Positions 1-7,892 of a stretch of 64,000 bases of DNA are shown one piece after another. The notes under the pieces were generated by a model. The model did no database searches. It had not been told where the DNA came from and saw only the letters and a program-made list of their open reading frames with translations. Source of the stretch: Acidobacteriota bacterium (lineage in GTDB: Bacteria > Acidobacteriota > Terriglobia > UBA7540); assembly GCA_004298155.1 (NCBI GenBank), contig SCRD01000008.1, positions 62,001 through 126,000 of the forward strand, given 5' to 3'. How positions within the stretch are numbered: the first letter of the stretch is position 1; every line of letters begins with the position of its first letter. Made by a program: the position numbers and the translations under genes.

Positions 1-222
1 CGAAAGATGGTGCAGAACGTAACGCTCGCCTTCGCGTTCAACGGCATCGGCATTCCGCTCGCCACGACTGGCTTGATCTATCCCATCTGGGGCATGCTCG
101 CTATGGCGGCCAGTGTAACGGCGATCTTCATCAATTCTCTGCATGGCCGCGGCGCTTATTTCTTCGAGGCCGTGAAAGGGGTCGGGCGCAGGCCCGAGAT
201 GCCTTCGAGCGCGGAGGCGTAA
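1..222 (+). CDS. P1B-type metal-transporting ATPase, C-terminal end (partial)
   Basis: The frame is open from the first base, so the gene begins outside the window. The visible 73 residues are the last two membrane helices of a heavy-metal P-type ATPase: an [10 protein letters not shown] helix and a GMLAMAASVTAIFINS helix. They closely match the same region of the complete ATPase at 8415-10997 ([27 protein letters not shown]). Both have FN where Cu(I)-exporting CopA proteins usually have YN, and MxxSV where CopA has MxxSS, so the transported metal may not be copper. This copy has no C-terminal HMA domain, unlike the 8.4 kb copy. It is followed after 15 bp by an HMA protein, so an ATPase/chaperone operon is likely. 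Confidence 0.85.
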   Translation, partial: RKMVQNVTLAFAFNGIGIPLATTGLIYPIWGMLAMAASVTAIFINSLHGRGAYFFEAVKGVGRRPEMPSSAEA

Positions 223-237
223 GCAAGGAGGTGTTCC

Positions 238-948
238 ATGCTCAAGTGAATCACTCTTGAAGTCATTGGGGATCAGCAGCTCCACTGTCAGAGTTGCGAG
301 CAGCGAGTTGAGAAGGCGCTCACAGCGCTTCAGGGTGTGAGAAAGGTTCGCGCGCACGCACGGGATCAACAGATTGGGATACTGTTCGACCCGGCGGTGC
401 TTGACACGACCGTGATCGCGGAGCGCTTACGCGAGGCCGGTTACGACACCGAGGAGGCAATATCACACGGGCCGCTCATGACAAAATCAATTTCTGGCTC
501 CAATAGCGGTCAAGGCGCGCGTGGAAGCAATCGCTCCTCAAGAGGCAAGGATTGGCTTCGTTCCCTGGCCGTGATCCCCGCCGCCTTCTTCTCCCTACTG
601 CCGAGCGCGACCTGCCCAGCTTGTCTTACCGCCTATGCCGGCCTGCTTTCAGCCATCGGCTTGGGATTCTTGTTTAACAAGAGAGTTCTCGCCCCGCTCA
701 TTGGAATCTTTCTTGCCATCGGCATCATCAGCGTCGCCTGGTCAATGCGCACGCACCGGCGTCTCGGCCTTCTCGTGATGACCGTCGTTGGGTCAGCCAT
801 AGTCGTCGCTGGGCGCTTGGTCTGGAACATCCCAGCCGTTCTCTATGCTGGCGTCGCGCTGCTCGTTGGCGCGTCCGTCTGGAACCTGTGGCTCAAACGG
901 CCTCGGCCGGAGTCGCTCGTTCAAATAGTGGATGGGTCGAACAGATGA
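238..948 (+). CDS. HMA domain fused to MerC-like membrane domain, with in-frame TGA at codon 4
   Basis: An AGGAGG ribosome site (226-231) points to the ATG at 238, but codon 4 (247-249) is TGA. The frame then stays open to 948. Residues about 5-70 form a heavy-metal-associated domain with HCQSC; residues about 105-225 hold four hydrophobic segments with a TCPAC motif resembling MerC-family inner-membrane mercury transporters. The paralogue at 19447 (MFKSAILEVVGDLQLHC) aligns residue for residue with this start (MLK-stop-ITLEVIGDQQLHC) and has Ser (TCT) at codon 4, so TGA could be a point nonsense mutation of a serine codon. Sec is possible but this is not a metal-ligand position. If codon 4 stops translation, restart could occur at the GTG at 337, losing most of the HMA domain. 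The 3' end overlaps the MFS gene by ATGA. Confidence 0.7.
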
Positions 949-2210
949 GTCCAGGAAGCAACGTAGAAGGCACAAAAGCCCAGAACCAGCGCGAGCGCCT
1001 GCTTTGGCTCTTATCAGGGGCCACATTCCTCATCTTCTTCCAAGGGTACATGGTCGCCCCGCTCATTCCTCGCCTCTCGGCGCTATTCGGAGTTTCTCCG
1101 AGGGCGATGGGTCTGGTCGTTCCGGCCTACATGATCCCGTATGGCGTAGCGACCTTGTTCTACGGTCTGCTCTCGGACCGTCTGGGCCGGTGGCCCGTCA
1201 TGTTCGCCTCGCTTGTCGCCTTTGTCGTATTCACAGCGGCTACCGCGACCGCGCATTCCGCCTCTCAGTTGATCGGTTGGCGATTATTGACGGGGCTCGG
1301 AGCGAGTGGAGTCATACCGCTGGGGCTAGCATTGATGGGCGATCTTTTCCCCTATGAGCAGCGAGGGCGTCCGCTGGGATGGTTGTTCGGCGCAATGGCT
1401 GGCGGCGCTGCTTTCGGGGCAAGTGCGGGAGTGATTCTCGGGGCATTCATCGGTTGGCGGCTGTTGTTCATCGATGTGGCGGGTGGCGCTGCTTGTGTTT
1501 TGGCGCTTCTGTTTCCTTACCGCTCGCTTTTCCCGAGGCCGTCGGCGGGGCCGGCTCTCTCCTTGAGCGAGGTTTTCGCGAGCTATTGTAGCCTGGTCGC
1601 AACGGGCCGTGGACTCCGTACTTACGGGTACGTGTTCTGGAACGGGATATTCCATGGAGGTGTTTTTGCATGGCTAGGCCTGTATCTTGTCCGGCGCTAT
1701 GGGCTGGGCGAGGCGGGCATCGGACTCGCGCTCCTGGGCTATGGTATCCCCGGCTTCCTGCTAGGGCCGACCATTGGAAGAGCGGCGGATCGTTGGGGGC
1801 GGCGGTGGCTGTTACCCGCCGGCTTTGGAATCGCTGCGGCTTCGGCGGCGGTGTTCAGTCTCAGGATACCGCTGATAATGGTTCCTCTCACAGCAGCAAC
1901 GCTGTCGCTCGGTTACGACATGACCCAGCCGCTGCTTGCGGGAATTGTCACCGATCTCGACAGAAAGCGCGTCGGCCAGGCCATGGGGCTGAACGTCTTC
2001 GCCCTCTTCATCGGATTTGGTTTGGGAAGCCTCGTGTTTGGTGAGGCACTTCGGCTGGGCTTCGTCATGGCACTCGCAATGTTCGGCGCAGTCCAACTCG
2101 CGGCTGCGCTGGCGGCTATCCTGGCTTTTCGGCTTGAGGCCCCGAGATGCAGCACTCAGATGAGCCCTGTTGACAGGCTGCCAAAGAGCAACGATCGCCG
2201 AGATCCGTGA
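945..2210 (+). CDS. MFS transporter
   Basis: Twelve-helix major facilitator superfamily permease of about 421 residues. The signature between helices 2 and 3 is present (GLLSDRLGRWPVM), and a second copy after helix 8 (GRAADRWGRRWLLP) marks the second six-helix half. The ATG at 945 overlaps the stop of the upstream HMA-MerC gene in ATGA, which favours this start over the longer frame opening at 888. Substrate cannot be read from the sequence. Co-transcription with metal genes suggests export of a metal, a metal complex or a related toxicant, which is inference only. Confidence 0.85.
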   Translation: MSPGSNVEGTKAQNQRERLLWLLSGATFLIFFQGYMVAPLIPRLSALFGVSPRAMGLVVPAYMIPYGVATLFYGLLSDRLGRWPVMFASLVAFVVFTAATATAHSASQLIGWRLLTGLGASGVIPLGLALMGDLFPYEQRGRPLGWLFGAMAGGAAFGASAGVILGAFIGWRLLFIDVAGGAACVLALLFPYRSLFPRPSAGPALSLSEVFASYCSLVATGRGLRTYGYVFWNGIFHGGVFAWLGLYLVRRYGLGEAGIGLALLGYGIPGFLLGPTIGRAADRWGRRWLLPAGFGIAAASAAVFSLRIPLIMVPLTAATLSLGYDMTQPLLAGIVTDLDRKRVGQAMGLNVFALFIGFGLGSLVFGEALRLGFVMALAMFGAVQLAAALAAILAFRLEAPRCSTQMSPVDRLPKSNDRRDP

Positions 2211-2232
2211 CCACGAAGACGAAAGAAGGCGC

Positions 2233-2263
2233 TTGACTCTATACCTGAATACACGGTTTAGGC
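2233..2263 (+). promoter_or_regulatory. MerR-type promoter/operator
   Basis: A -35 box TTGACT (2233-2238) followed by CTATACCTGAATACACGGT and a -10-like TTTAGG gives the over-long 18-19 bp spacer typical of promoters activated by MerR-family regulators. The opening TTGACTCTATA recurs at four other sites in the window (11279 minus, 17138 minus, 17213 plus, 17785 plus). It lies directly upstream of the desulforedoxin-like gene. Confidence 0.75.
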
Positions 2264-2285
2264 TCGCGGTGAAAGGAGGAATGCC

Positions 2286-2429
2286 ATGGCTTTGAAACAA
2301 GGCGAAGTTTACCGATGTCGCGACGCCCAATGCGGATGCGAAATTACCGTGACCCGCGGCGCCAATCCAAATTGCAAGGGCAATCAGAATCCGCGCTGCT
2401 GTTGCGGCAAGGAAATGGTGAAGAAATGA
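2286..2429 (+). CDS. Small Cys-rich desulforedoxin-like protein
   Basis: Encodes 47 residues with seven cysteines. The start is set by AAGGAGGA at 2273-2280. The opening GEVYRC, the later CxC and the ending CCCGKEMVKK resemble desulforedoxin and the N-terminal domain of desulfoferrodoxin (GDVYKC...CCGEDMVKQ), which bind one iron by four Cys. Here extra residues and Cys lie between the two halves (C11, C16, C18, C30, C38, C39, C40), so the protein could bind another metal or act as a small metallothionein. The MerR-type promoter 23 bp upstream suggests metal induction. Function is inferred from motif similarity and context. Confidence 0.7.
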   Translation: MALKQGEVYRCRDAQCGCEITVTRGANPNCKGNQNPRCCCGKEMVKK

Positions 2430-2437
2430 GCGCCAGG

Positions 2438-2461
2438 GGGCGGTGCCGCGCGGTACCGCCC
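2438..2461. terminator. GC-rich hairpin after the small Cys-rich gene
   Basis: GGGCGGT (2438-2444) and ACCGCCC (2455-2461) form a perfect 7 bp stem with a 10 nt loop, starting 8 bp after the stop codon of the Cys-rich gene. There is no T-tract, so it could be a weak terminator or an mRNA-stabilising hairpin between this gene and merT. Confidence 0.4.
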
Positions 2462-2515
2462 AATGCGCGTCTTCGAAATTATTGCAGCGTCCTTCCAAAT
2501 AAGACCGTATGCCTC

Positions 2516-2562
2516 GGAAAATTTCCTGAACCCTATGGCCGCTATGGGGTTCATCCAACAGA
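2516..2562 (+). promoter_or_regulatory. Second dyad element in the merT leader, shared with the merR leader
   Basis: Contains TGAACCCTAT-GGCCGC-TATGGGGTTCA, an inverted repeat flanked by GAAAATTTCC and ATCCAACAGAGG. A close copy lies in the same orientation relative to its gene upstream of merR (17029-16985, minus). The ACCCTAT/ATAGGGT-like half sites resemble operators of Zn/Cd/Pb-sensing MerR-family regulators, so this may be a second promoter/operator. No convincing -10 box is seen. Confidence 0.5.
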
Positions 2563-2583
2563 GGGAGAGAGGAGAAGGCGCTT

Positions 2584-3054
2584 ATGAATCATTCGACCTC
2601 GGGGATCACAGCAGCGGAAGCAGCGCGGCAGATAAGGCCGTCAGGCGCGCGGGAAACAGTCTCGGCTTATCTGACCCTGTTTACGTCGCTGGCCACGTTG
2701 TTTTGCTGCGTTCTTCCGGCGCTCCTGGTGCTGCTTGGTCTCAGCTTGACCAGCGTCCTGGCATTTTTCACGAGTATCCCTGGATGGCAGCATTTCGGCC
2801 AATACGATATCTGGCTCTTCCCGCTTTGCGGCGTCCTGCTCGCTTTGGGGTTTTACTTCGCTTACTTCCGCCAGAACCGGCTCGAAGGCGAAGTCTGCGA
2901 AATCCCGGCTGGCGGACGCGAAAGCCCCTGCTCGACCGCCACGCGCTGGAACCGACGAATCCTATGGTTCTCCCTGGCCCTTTATAGCCTGGCGTTGCTG
3001 ATGAACTTTTGGGGAATCGGATGGATGAAAGTTCATGGCTACTTCAACCATTGA
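2584..3054 (+). CDS. MerT-like mercuric/metal ion inner-membrane transporter
   Basis: 156 residues with three to four hydrophobic segments (about 28-55, 72-95, 122-150). The first helix carries the vicinal pair in LFCCVLPALLVLLGL, the hallmark of MerT transporters that take Hg(II) from periplasmic MerP and pass it inward. A second Cys pair lies in the cytoplasmic loop (EVCE...SPCST), as in classic MerT. A ribosome site (GAGGAGAAGG) precedes the ATG. The next gene at 3097 encodes a related small membrane protein with C-U at the pair position. A paralogue lies at 17265-17717. Confidence 0.85.
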   Translation: MNHSTSGITAAEAARQIRPSGARETVSAYLTLFTSLATLFCCVLPALLVLLGLSLTSVLAFFTSIPGWQHFGQYDIWLFPLCGVLLALGFYFAYFRQNRLEGEVCEIPAGGRESPCSTATRWNRRILWFSLALYSLALLMNFWGIGWMKVHGYFNH

Positions 3055-3096
3055 GACGAGCAAATCCCGCGGACCCCGGAGGAGGTGACATCGCGC

Positions 3097-3387
3097 ATGC
3101 AAATCCGAAAGATGGGCTTTGGCCCAATTCTCTTATCACTCCCGTGGTGTTGAATCCTGCCGGCGGCCCTGTCCACGCTTTCTCTGCGCGGGGCAGCGAC
3201 GGCCCGGTGGGTCGCGGGCTGGCTGATGCCGGTCCTATTTGTCACTTCCGTAGGATTGCTGGTATACGCGCATTATCGCGCCTGGTGGCGCCATGCGGGG
3301 CCTCTTAAAACGCAAATGATCCTTCTGATCAACACGGGACTGGTGGCTTGGTTATGGTACGGAAGGCTTGGAACCTTGTGGCGCTGA
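3097..3387 (+). CDS. Small MerT-like membrane selenoprotein with vicinal Cys-Sec pair
   Basis: Reading the TGA at 3151-3153 as Sec gives a 96-residue protein starting at ATG 3097 behind a strong GGAGGAGGTG (3078-3087). Residue 19 is Sec within LSLPWCUILPAAL, aligning with the FCCVLPAL pair of the MerT gene just upstream. A second hydrophobic helix (WLMPVLFVTSVGLLVYAHY) and a third near the C-terminus (LLINTGLVAWLW) are visible, so it is an integral membrane protein with its selenol in helix 1. Without readthrough only an 18-residue peptide would be made, and the reading frame after the TGA retains membrane-protein character. No convincing SECIS hairpin was found by eye, so Sec rests on motif, context and the strong start. 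Confidence 0.72.
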
Positions 3388-4153
3388 AGCCCATTGAAAT
3401 CGCAGCAAGCGGCTTGCAAAGGTTTACAGTAATTCGGGGACTGCTTATCGCGCCGATGCTGCTGGGGCTGGCCGCGCTCGCGCCGCTTCCCTTGCGCGCC
3501 CAGGCGGTTATCGCGCCCGGCGGGCGCACGCTTTTCAACCGCAGTAGCCTGGTTCGCTCGTTCGTCGAGCGGGTACATCTCTCAGTGCAAGCGCCCGACG
3601 GGAAGTTCGTGGACGTCACAGAATATGTCACGCCGCTGGCCTTTTTGGCCTTCAGGCCCCCTCGGGATCAAAGCGTTTCTCGACGGGCGCCTTTGCATAC
3701 ACCGGGGGCGTAATTTTTCAGAAAATGTCGAGGCTGAGGTATTCGTTGACGGCAGATTTCCAATACACAATTGCCAGTGAGACCGAAGCTGGACTTTCGC
3801 AGGGCAACACGGCCCAGTATGATGTGGCACCTGCATATTTCATGATCCCGCGCGAGGGAACGCCAGCGAGAGCGGGCTGGTGGCGAAAAACATTCGACCG
3901 GGTATTTCGGAACGGGGCTTTTGCTCTTGTAGAACTCAACGGCACATCGCAGAGTCGTGCGTTTGCGCATGGGGCGGGGAGCGTTTCGAACAGCGGCGGC
4001 ACGACGCTTTATGTTTCGCCGGGCATTCAATATTTTGTGAGCCGATCGTTTCTCGCCGAATTTTCGGCCCCGATTCTACTGGTGAGGGATTTGAATGGAA
4101 TCCAGCCTCGGCTAGATTCCAGGTTTGTGCTCGGTTTTCGGTGGTTGTTTTAA
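3354..4153 (+). pseudogene. Decayed outer-membrane beta-barrel protein (copy 1)
   Basis: Matches the protein at 21004 from its start (ATG GTA CNG AAG) through the signal peptide and IIAPGGRTLFNR region to EYVTPLAF (about 3640). About 90 residues present in the other copy are then missing and the frame shifts: the continuation GAFAYTGGVIFQKMSRLRYSLTADFQ is read in the frame that ends at 4153. The C-terminus (FVLGFRWLF) looks like a genuine barrel end with a terminal Phe, which the other copy lacks. The family resembles predicted transporters of the phenol meta-pathway type (PF13557-like beta barrels). Deletion plus frameshift mean no intact product. Confidence 0.75.
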
Positions 4154-4177
4154 CGCACCCACTTGGAGGTACTTGAA

Positions 4178-4699
4178 ATGCGAATGGCAAATCCAAAAAA
4201 TGTGATTGTGATTTCGCTTGCCTTGCTTCGCCTGCTGGTCGCGGCGCCAACTTCAGCGCAAGTAGTGAAGGCTACCGTCAGAATCAACGGCATGATATGA
4301 GGGCTTTGAGCGAAAGGGGACCAAAAGGCCCTTGAGCGTCTGGATGGCGTTCGTCATGCTGATGTCAATTTGGTGAAAGGTCAGGCGACAGTTTTCCCAA
4401 AGCCAGTAAAATCCTTTGATCCTGCTCTGATTCCCAAAGCGATCCACGATATGGGATTTACAGCGACGGAAGTGGAGATCGTCGCGGACGAAACACTTGC
4501 TTCGCGAGATGGTGAGTTGCAATTGGATGTGCCAGGTTTGAAGCACCCTTTTGTCTTGGCCGGAGGAGCGCGGGCGAAGTCACTCCAGGGAGATAAGAAC
4601 TTGATTGGAAGGCGGATTCGGGTAACAGGGAAGCTTCAAATGGGTCGCGGGAATCTTCCGCCGGCGCTGACCGTCGAGAATTTCCAGCGGTCCACCTGA
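4178..4699 (+). CDS. MerP-like HMA selenoprotein with Sec-x-x-Sec metal site
   Basis: A GGAGG (4165-4169) precedes ATG 4178, followed by a signal peptide ending near TSAQ. The HMA domain then reads NGMIUGLUAKGDQKAL, with TGA at 4298-4300 and 4307-4309 exactly at both Cys positions of the canonical GMxCxxC. The frame stays open to TGA 4697 (173 residues). The rest of the HMA fold is conserved (LERLDGVRHADVNL, DPALIPKAIHDMGF), followed by an OB-like region (VTGKLQMGRG). The paralogue at 18786 has U-S-I-C at the same place. A hairpin at 4314-4333 (AAGGG-GA bulge-CC, loop AAAA, GG-CCCTT) has its loop 25 nt after the first TGA. Predicted role: periplasmic capture of a soft metal such as Hg(II) for MerT. 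Two stops exactly on both ligand codons make random decay unlikely. Confidence 0.8.
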
Positions 4700-5237
4700 C
4701 CGATGCAAGATCTCGCAGACGACTTTCCTGCACACGGTTTTTCCGGACGATAGGCGGGCGGCATAGCGATCTTGAAGGTTTTTGTCGATGACGATGTCCT
4801 CGAGCGCATGGTCTTACATCAGCGTGAGGAGGCAAATATCAATATCATAGTTGCCTCCCCCTGAGCTTGCCAGCGGGGATGCGTACGACCGCTGAAATGC
4901 AGGTAGAGCCGTCGGCGTTGGCGCCATTCCGGAAAGTGGACCAGCCAGAAGAGCGGGTACTTCAAATTGCTGCCAAAGATTTTTCGCCCCCGCAAGTAAT
5001 AGTAGATGGGAATGCCGAGATTAAATTTTCACCCTAACCCTCCACTTTTTCGACGACCTCCCGAATTGTGCTATAGATAATCAACTCGCCCCGTTGTGCC
5101 ACGAGCGTTCAATCGCCGTAGTGTTGTCGGTAGCCCGCACTTCAGCACAACCAATTTTTGCTCACCGGACGCGAAAGCCATGAGCAGTTACGTTCGATTG
5201 TCATTACCGGTACCCACCAAGCCAAAAAAAACTTGTA
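4700..5237. other. Intergenic region, no gene seen
   Basis: No frame here shows recognisable protein motifs. The only structure noticed is a perfect inverted repeat, GGAGGCAA (4828-4835) and TTGCCTCC (4851-4858), with a 15 nt loop, which could be a bidirectional terminator or a remnant of a mobile element end. Confidence 0.5.
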
Positions 5238-5984
5238 TCACCCGAGATGCCGAAGGACAACCAGAGTCTCGTCATCACTACGCGGCAAGCCGCCTCGATA
5301 CGCTTGGATTCCTGTCATCAGAGCGCAGCACATTTCGGCGGGTGAGTCCGCAGCCACGCTCCGGGCCAACTCCAGCAGGCCGCCTCGCCCAAGCTGTTTG
5401 CCGGACTTGTCCGTCGATTCCGTAATCCCGTCGGTGTAGAGAACGATCATATCGTCCGCGCCAAGCCGCACGCCAGTCTGGCAGTAAGCAGTACCCGGAA
5501 TTAATCCCAAAGGCAGCCCTGCGACCTCCACCGCAAACTGCGTTGAGTCCCGCAGCAGGTCCCAGGACTTTTCTTGTTCCCGATACCAGAGGGCCGGAGG
5601 ATGGCCGGCGTTGCTGAACAGGAGTTCTCCAGTTTCGAGATAGAACCCGAGGACGGCGGCAGTTGCGTACCGCATCTCGGTCGGCTCCTCGGCAAATACA
5701 TCATTCAGTTCCCGCATCAATGCGGATTGGTCCCAGTTGTTCGTGTGCCTTTGAAGGATGTAACGCAGTTTCTCTGCCATTGAACTGGCGCGGCTTCCGT
5801 GCCCGGCCACATCCGCCAAGGCGATGCGCGAAACCATGCCTCTGCTGCAAACGGAGAAGTAGTGAACGTCGCCGCCCCCCGAAGCAGGATCCAGCGGCGC
5901 TGAATAGACCCATCCATCGAGGCCCGGCAATTCCACGGGGTGGTTGGCACTTTGATTGCCGCCCCAGAGCTCGAAACAGGACAA
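5238..5984 (-). CDS. PP2C-type (SpoIIE/RsbU-like) protein phosphatase
   Basis: 248 residues covering essentially one SpoIIE-type phosphatase domain. Metal-binding motifs are visible: SGGGDVHYFSV near residue 37, ALADVAGHG near 56, NAGHPPALW near 125, LYTDGITES near 185 and DDETLVVLRHLG at the C-terminus. These enzymes dephosphorylate anti-anti-sigma proteins in partner-switching pathways. No sensory N-terminal domain is attached, so it may be a truncated form or act with another protein. The neighbourhood contains decayed genes; its target is not evident. Confidence 0.75.
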   Translation of the reverse strand: MSCFELWGGNQSANHPVELPGLDGWVYSAPLDPASGGGDVHYFSVCSRGMVSRIALADVAGHGSRASSMAEKLRYILQRHTNNWDQSALMRELNDVFAEEPTEMRYATAAVLGFYLETGELLFSNAGHPPALWYREQEKSWDLLRDSTQFAVEVAGLPLGLIPGTAYCQTGVRLGADDMIVLYTDGITESTDKSGKQLGRGGLLELARSVAADSPAEMCCALMTGIQAYRGGLPRSDDETLVVLRHLG

Positions 5985-6091
5985 TCTTGCGCCATCTCAT
6001 GCCTCGGCGTTCACCAGGTTCAATAAGTTGGATGAAGCCCGCACGTCCTCGGTTCAGGGCTTTCCGGGGACGCGGGTGGAGAAGTACGCGT

Positions 6092-6866
6092 TCAGCCCGG
6101 ACGTAACCTCGGTGAGGCCGTGTTCGAGATTGCGGTCGAGCGCCCACACCACTTCCGAGATTTTCTTCCCTTGCACGGGCTCGCTAGGGAATAGAAGTGC
6201 GTCCAGTCGGTCCTATGCGTTTTGCGGTCAAGCAGCTCGAACTCCATGGATACCAGCGCCGCGATGCTCTCCCCTTTGTCAACCTCATCGAAATCATAAA
6301 GTCGACCGTGCAGCACAAAGTTCCCTTGTTCCGACGCCGCCCCGAGAGCCAGACCAGGGTTGTCAGATCCCGGCACGCAGAAGGCGCAGGCTTCAGCCAT
6401 GGTTTAGGCCCGGTCTAACAGCCTATGAACATCGACACCCACTAACGACGCGGGCACCAGGCCAAACAAAGTCAAGGCTGAGTAGCGCCCGCCTACGTCC
6501 GGAGTGGCAAGAAACACCCGACGGAATTTGCGCTCGTGGGCCAAATTTACAAGGGGCGTTCCCGGGTCCGTGATGGCGGCAAAATGATGACCCGGGGTAC
6601 TGGTCATCCGTCCAAGGCGCTGCCAGAAATAGCGGAAGAAAGACAGCGGCTCCGTGGTTGTACCGGATTTGCTCGACACCAGAAAAAGCGTGCAGCGCAA
6701 GTCTACGTGTGCTTCTATGGTTCGTACAGCGGCCGGATGCGTGCTGTCCAAGACGGTCAGGCGGGGGTAGCCGTCCCCTTTTCCCCAATACCCCATCTTT
6801 CCTTGGCGCTCTGCCCTTCTTCCAAAGTTTCCGATACGAAGAGCGCAGGACCCGGTCCGGCTTCAC
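6092..6866 (-). pseudogene. Remnant of glucose-6-phosphate isomerase (transaldolase-PGI type)
   Basis: The minus frame 6796-6404 shows PGI sequence: LDSTHPAAVRTIEAHVDL, SSKSGTTTEPLSFFRYFW and FRRVFLATPDVGGRYSALTLFG. An in-frame TAA (6404) interrupts it just before MAEACAFCVPGSDNPGLALGAA, which continues the same protein as in bifunctional transaldolase/PGI enzymes. After about position 6330 the similarity is lost and the frame runs into unrelated sequence to 6092. The upstream end near 6866 is also degraded. Only an internal piece of the enzyme remains. Confidence 0.65.
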
Positions 6867-6991
6867 GGTGGCCCAGACTTTTTAGTTTCACAGGGGTTTG
6901 GAGAAGGTTGGCAAGACAATTGCGGCTTCATTAATTATGTTTACGAGCGTAACGGCTTGCCAAGCTCTCTTGGTGCCAGTTGCTTCAGGCG

Positions 6992-7333
6992 ATGGAGAGT
7001 GGCGACGATATTCTCATGGTCATGGCGCGCGAACTGGTCACCGAACAGCACATTGGGGAATCAGCGGACGAGGTGTGGCGAGCGTTGCAGAAAGAGCGGG
7101 CGGAAGCGTTCGGCGCACGGGCCGTGGAGGCTTTGGAGTCCGCTGTCGAACCCGAACCTCCAGATCGGGGGATGTCGGATTCCGTCATCGTGCCACCAGC
7201 AATGACGCCGACTATCGAGACGCAACTTCTGATGTTCGGCGCTAGGCTCGAAACAGCGCGACGGCGCAGAAGCGCGCGACGGCTCGCGGGTAGCGTCCCA
7301 ACATCTGATCAACTGGCATTGTTCAACAATTGA
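6992..7333 (+). CDS. Hypothetical protein
   Basis: Open frame of 113 residues from ATG 6992, charged and Arg/Glu-rich (ESADEVWRALQKERAEAFGARAVEALE, then a basic stretch RRRRSARR and the end DQLALFNN). The amphipathic first half could be helical. No known domain recognised and no clear ribosome site; it lies among decayed genes, so it may be a fragment. Confidence 0.3.
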   Translation: MESGDDILMVMARELVTEQHIGESADEVWRALQKERAEAFGARAVEALESAVEPEPPDRGMSDSVIVPPAMTPTIETQLLMFGARLETARRRRSARRLAGSVPTSDQLALFNN

Positions 7334-7478
7334 AGACAAAAATGGTCGTGCTTCCAGGGGGGCATATTACGCGCGCCAATTAAAGGTCCCTTGGCCCCCA
7401 GGGTTAATGCGGCTTGCCCCGCGGTTTAAACTCCTTGAGTTCTTCTTCCCCTACTTGGCGAACCATCCTGTCCACCAG

Positions 7479-7892
7479 CTAGGCCGGCACGTCCATTTCC
7501 TTGGCGATCGAGCGCCCGACCTCCGTCTGGGCAATCCTACGGCGTTTCTTTCCCAGTAGGCGCTTAGGCTCCTTCGCGACCGTGGCTCTGATTTCGGCCA
7601 AGTCGTGCGCTGTCGGCTCCGCTGGATCACTCAGCCGGTCGCTGTGGAGAAGACCGTCGAGCATGGGGTAGGCCTTCTCATAAATGGCGCGTTCCGCGAG
7701 TTCGCCGAAACTGTGAAACCGCAGCTTGCCCTTTGGCGTGAGCTCGAAATGCGCCATGAAGTCGCGAACAGCAGTCAGATGGGAGCCGTCCGCGTTGCCG
7801 ATTTCGTCCAAGTATTCGATGGCGGCCTCTTTCGTCGGCACTGCAACAAAAGAGCAGTCTCCGTTTTCCCAACGGCACATGAACAGTGGCAT
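7479..7892 (-). CDS. Conserved-looking hypothetical protein
   Basis: 137 residues from ATG 7892, chosen over the longer frame to 7982 because GGAGG lies 7 nt upstream on the minus strand. Starts MPLFMCRWENGDCSFVAVPT and includes a mixed alpha/beta half and a basic C-terminal helix region (KRLLGKKRRRIAQTEVGRSIA). No membrane segment or signal peptide. The family is not recognised. Confidence 0.5.
   Translation of the reverse strand: MPLFMCRWENGDCSFVAVPTKEAAIEYLDEIGNADGSHLTAVRDFMAHFELTPKGKLRFHSFGELAERAIYEKAYPMLDGLLHSDRLSDPAEPTAHDLAEIRATVAKEPKRLLGKKRRRIAQTEVGRSIAKEMDVPA

Noticed and set aside
6404-6406. In-frame TAA in the PGI remnant as a possible recoding site
   Set aside because: The codon is TAA, both flanks are degraded and the enzyme is incomplete, so it is simple decay.
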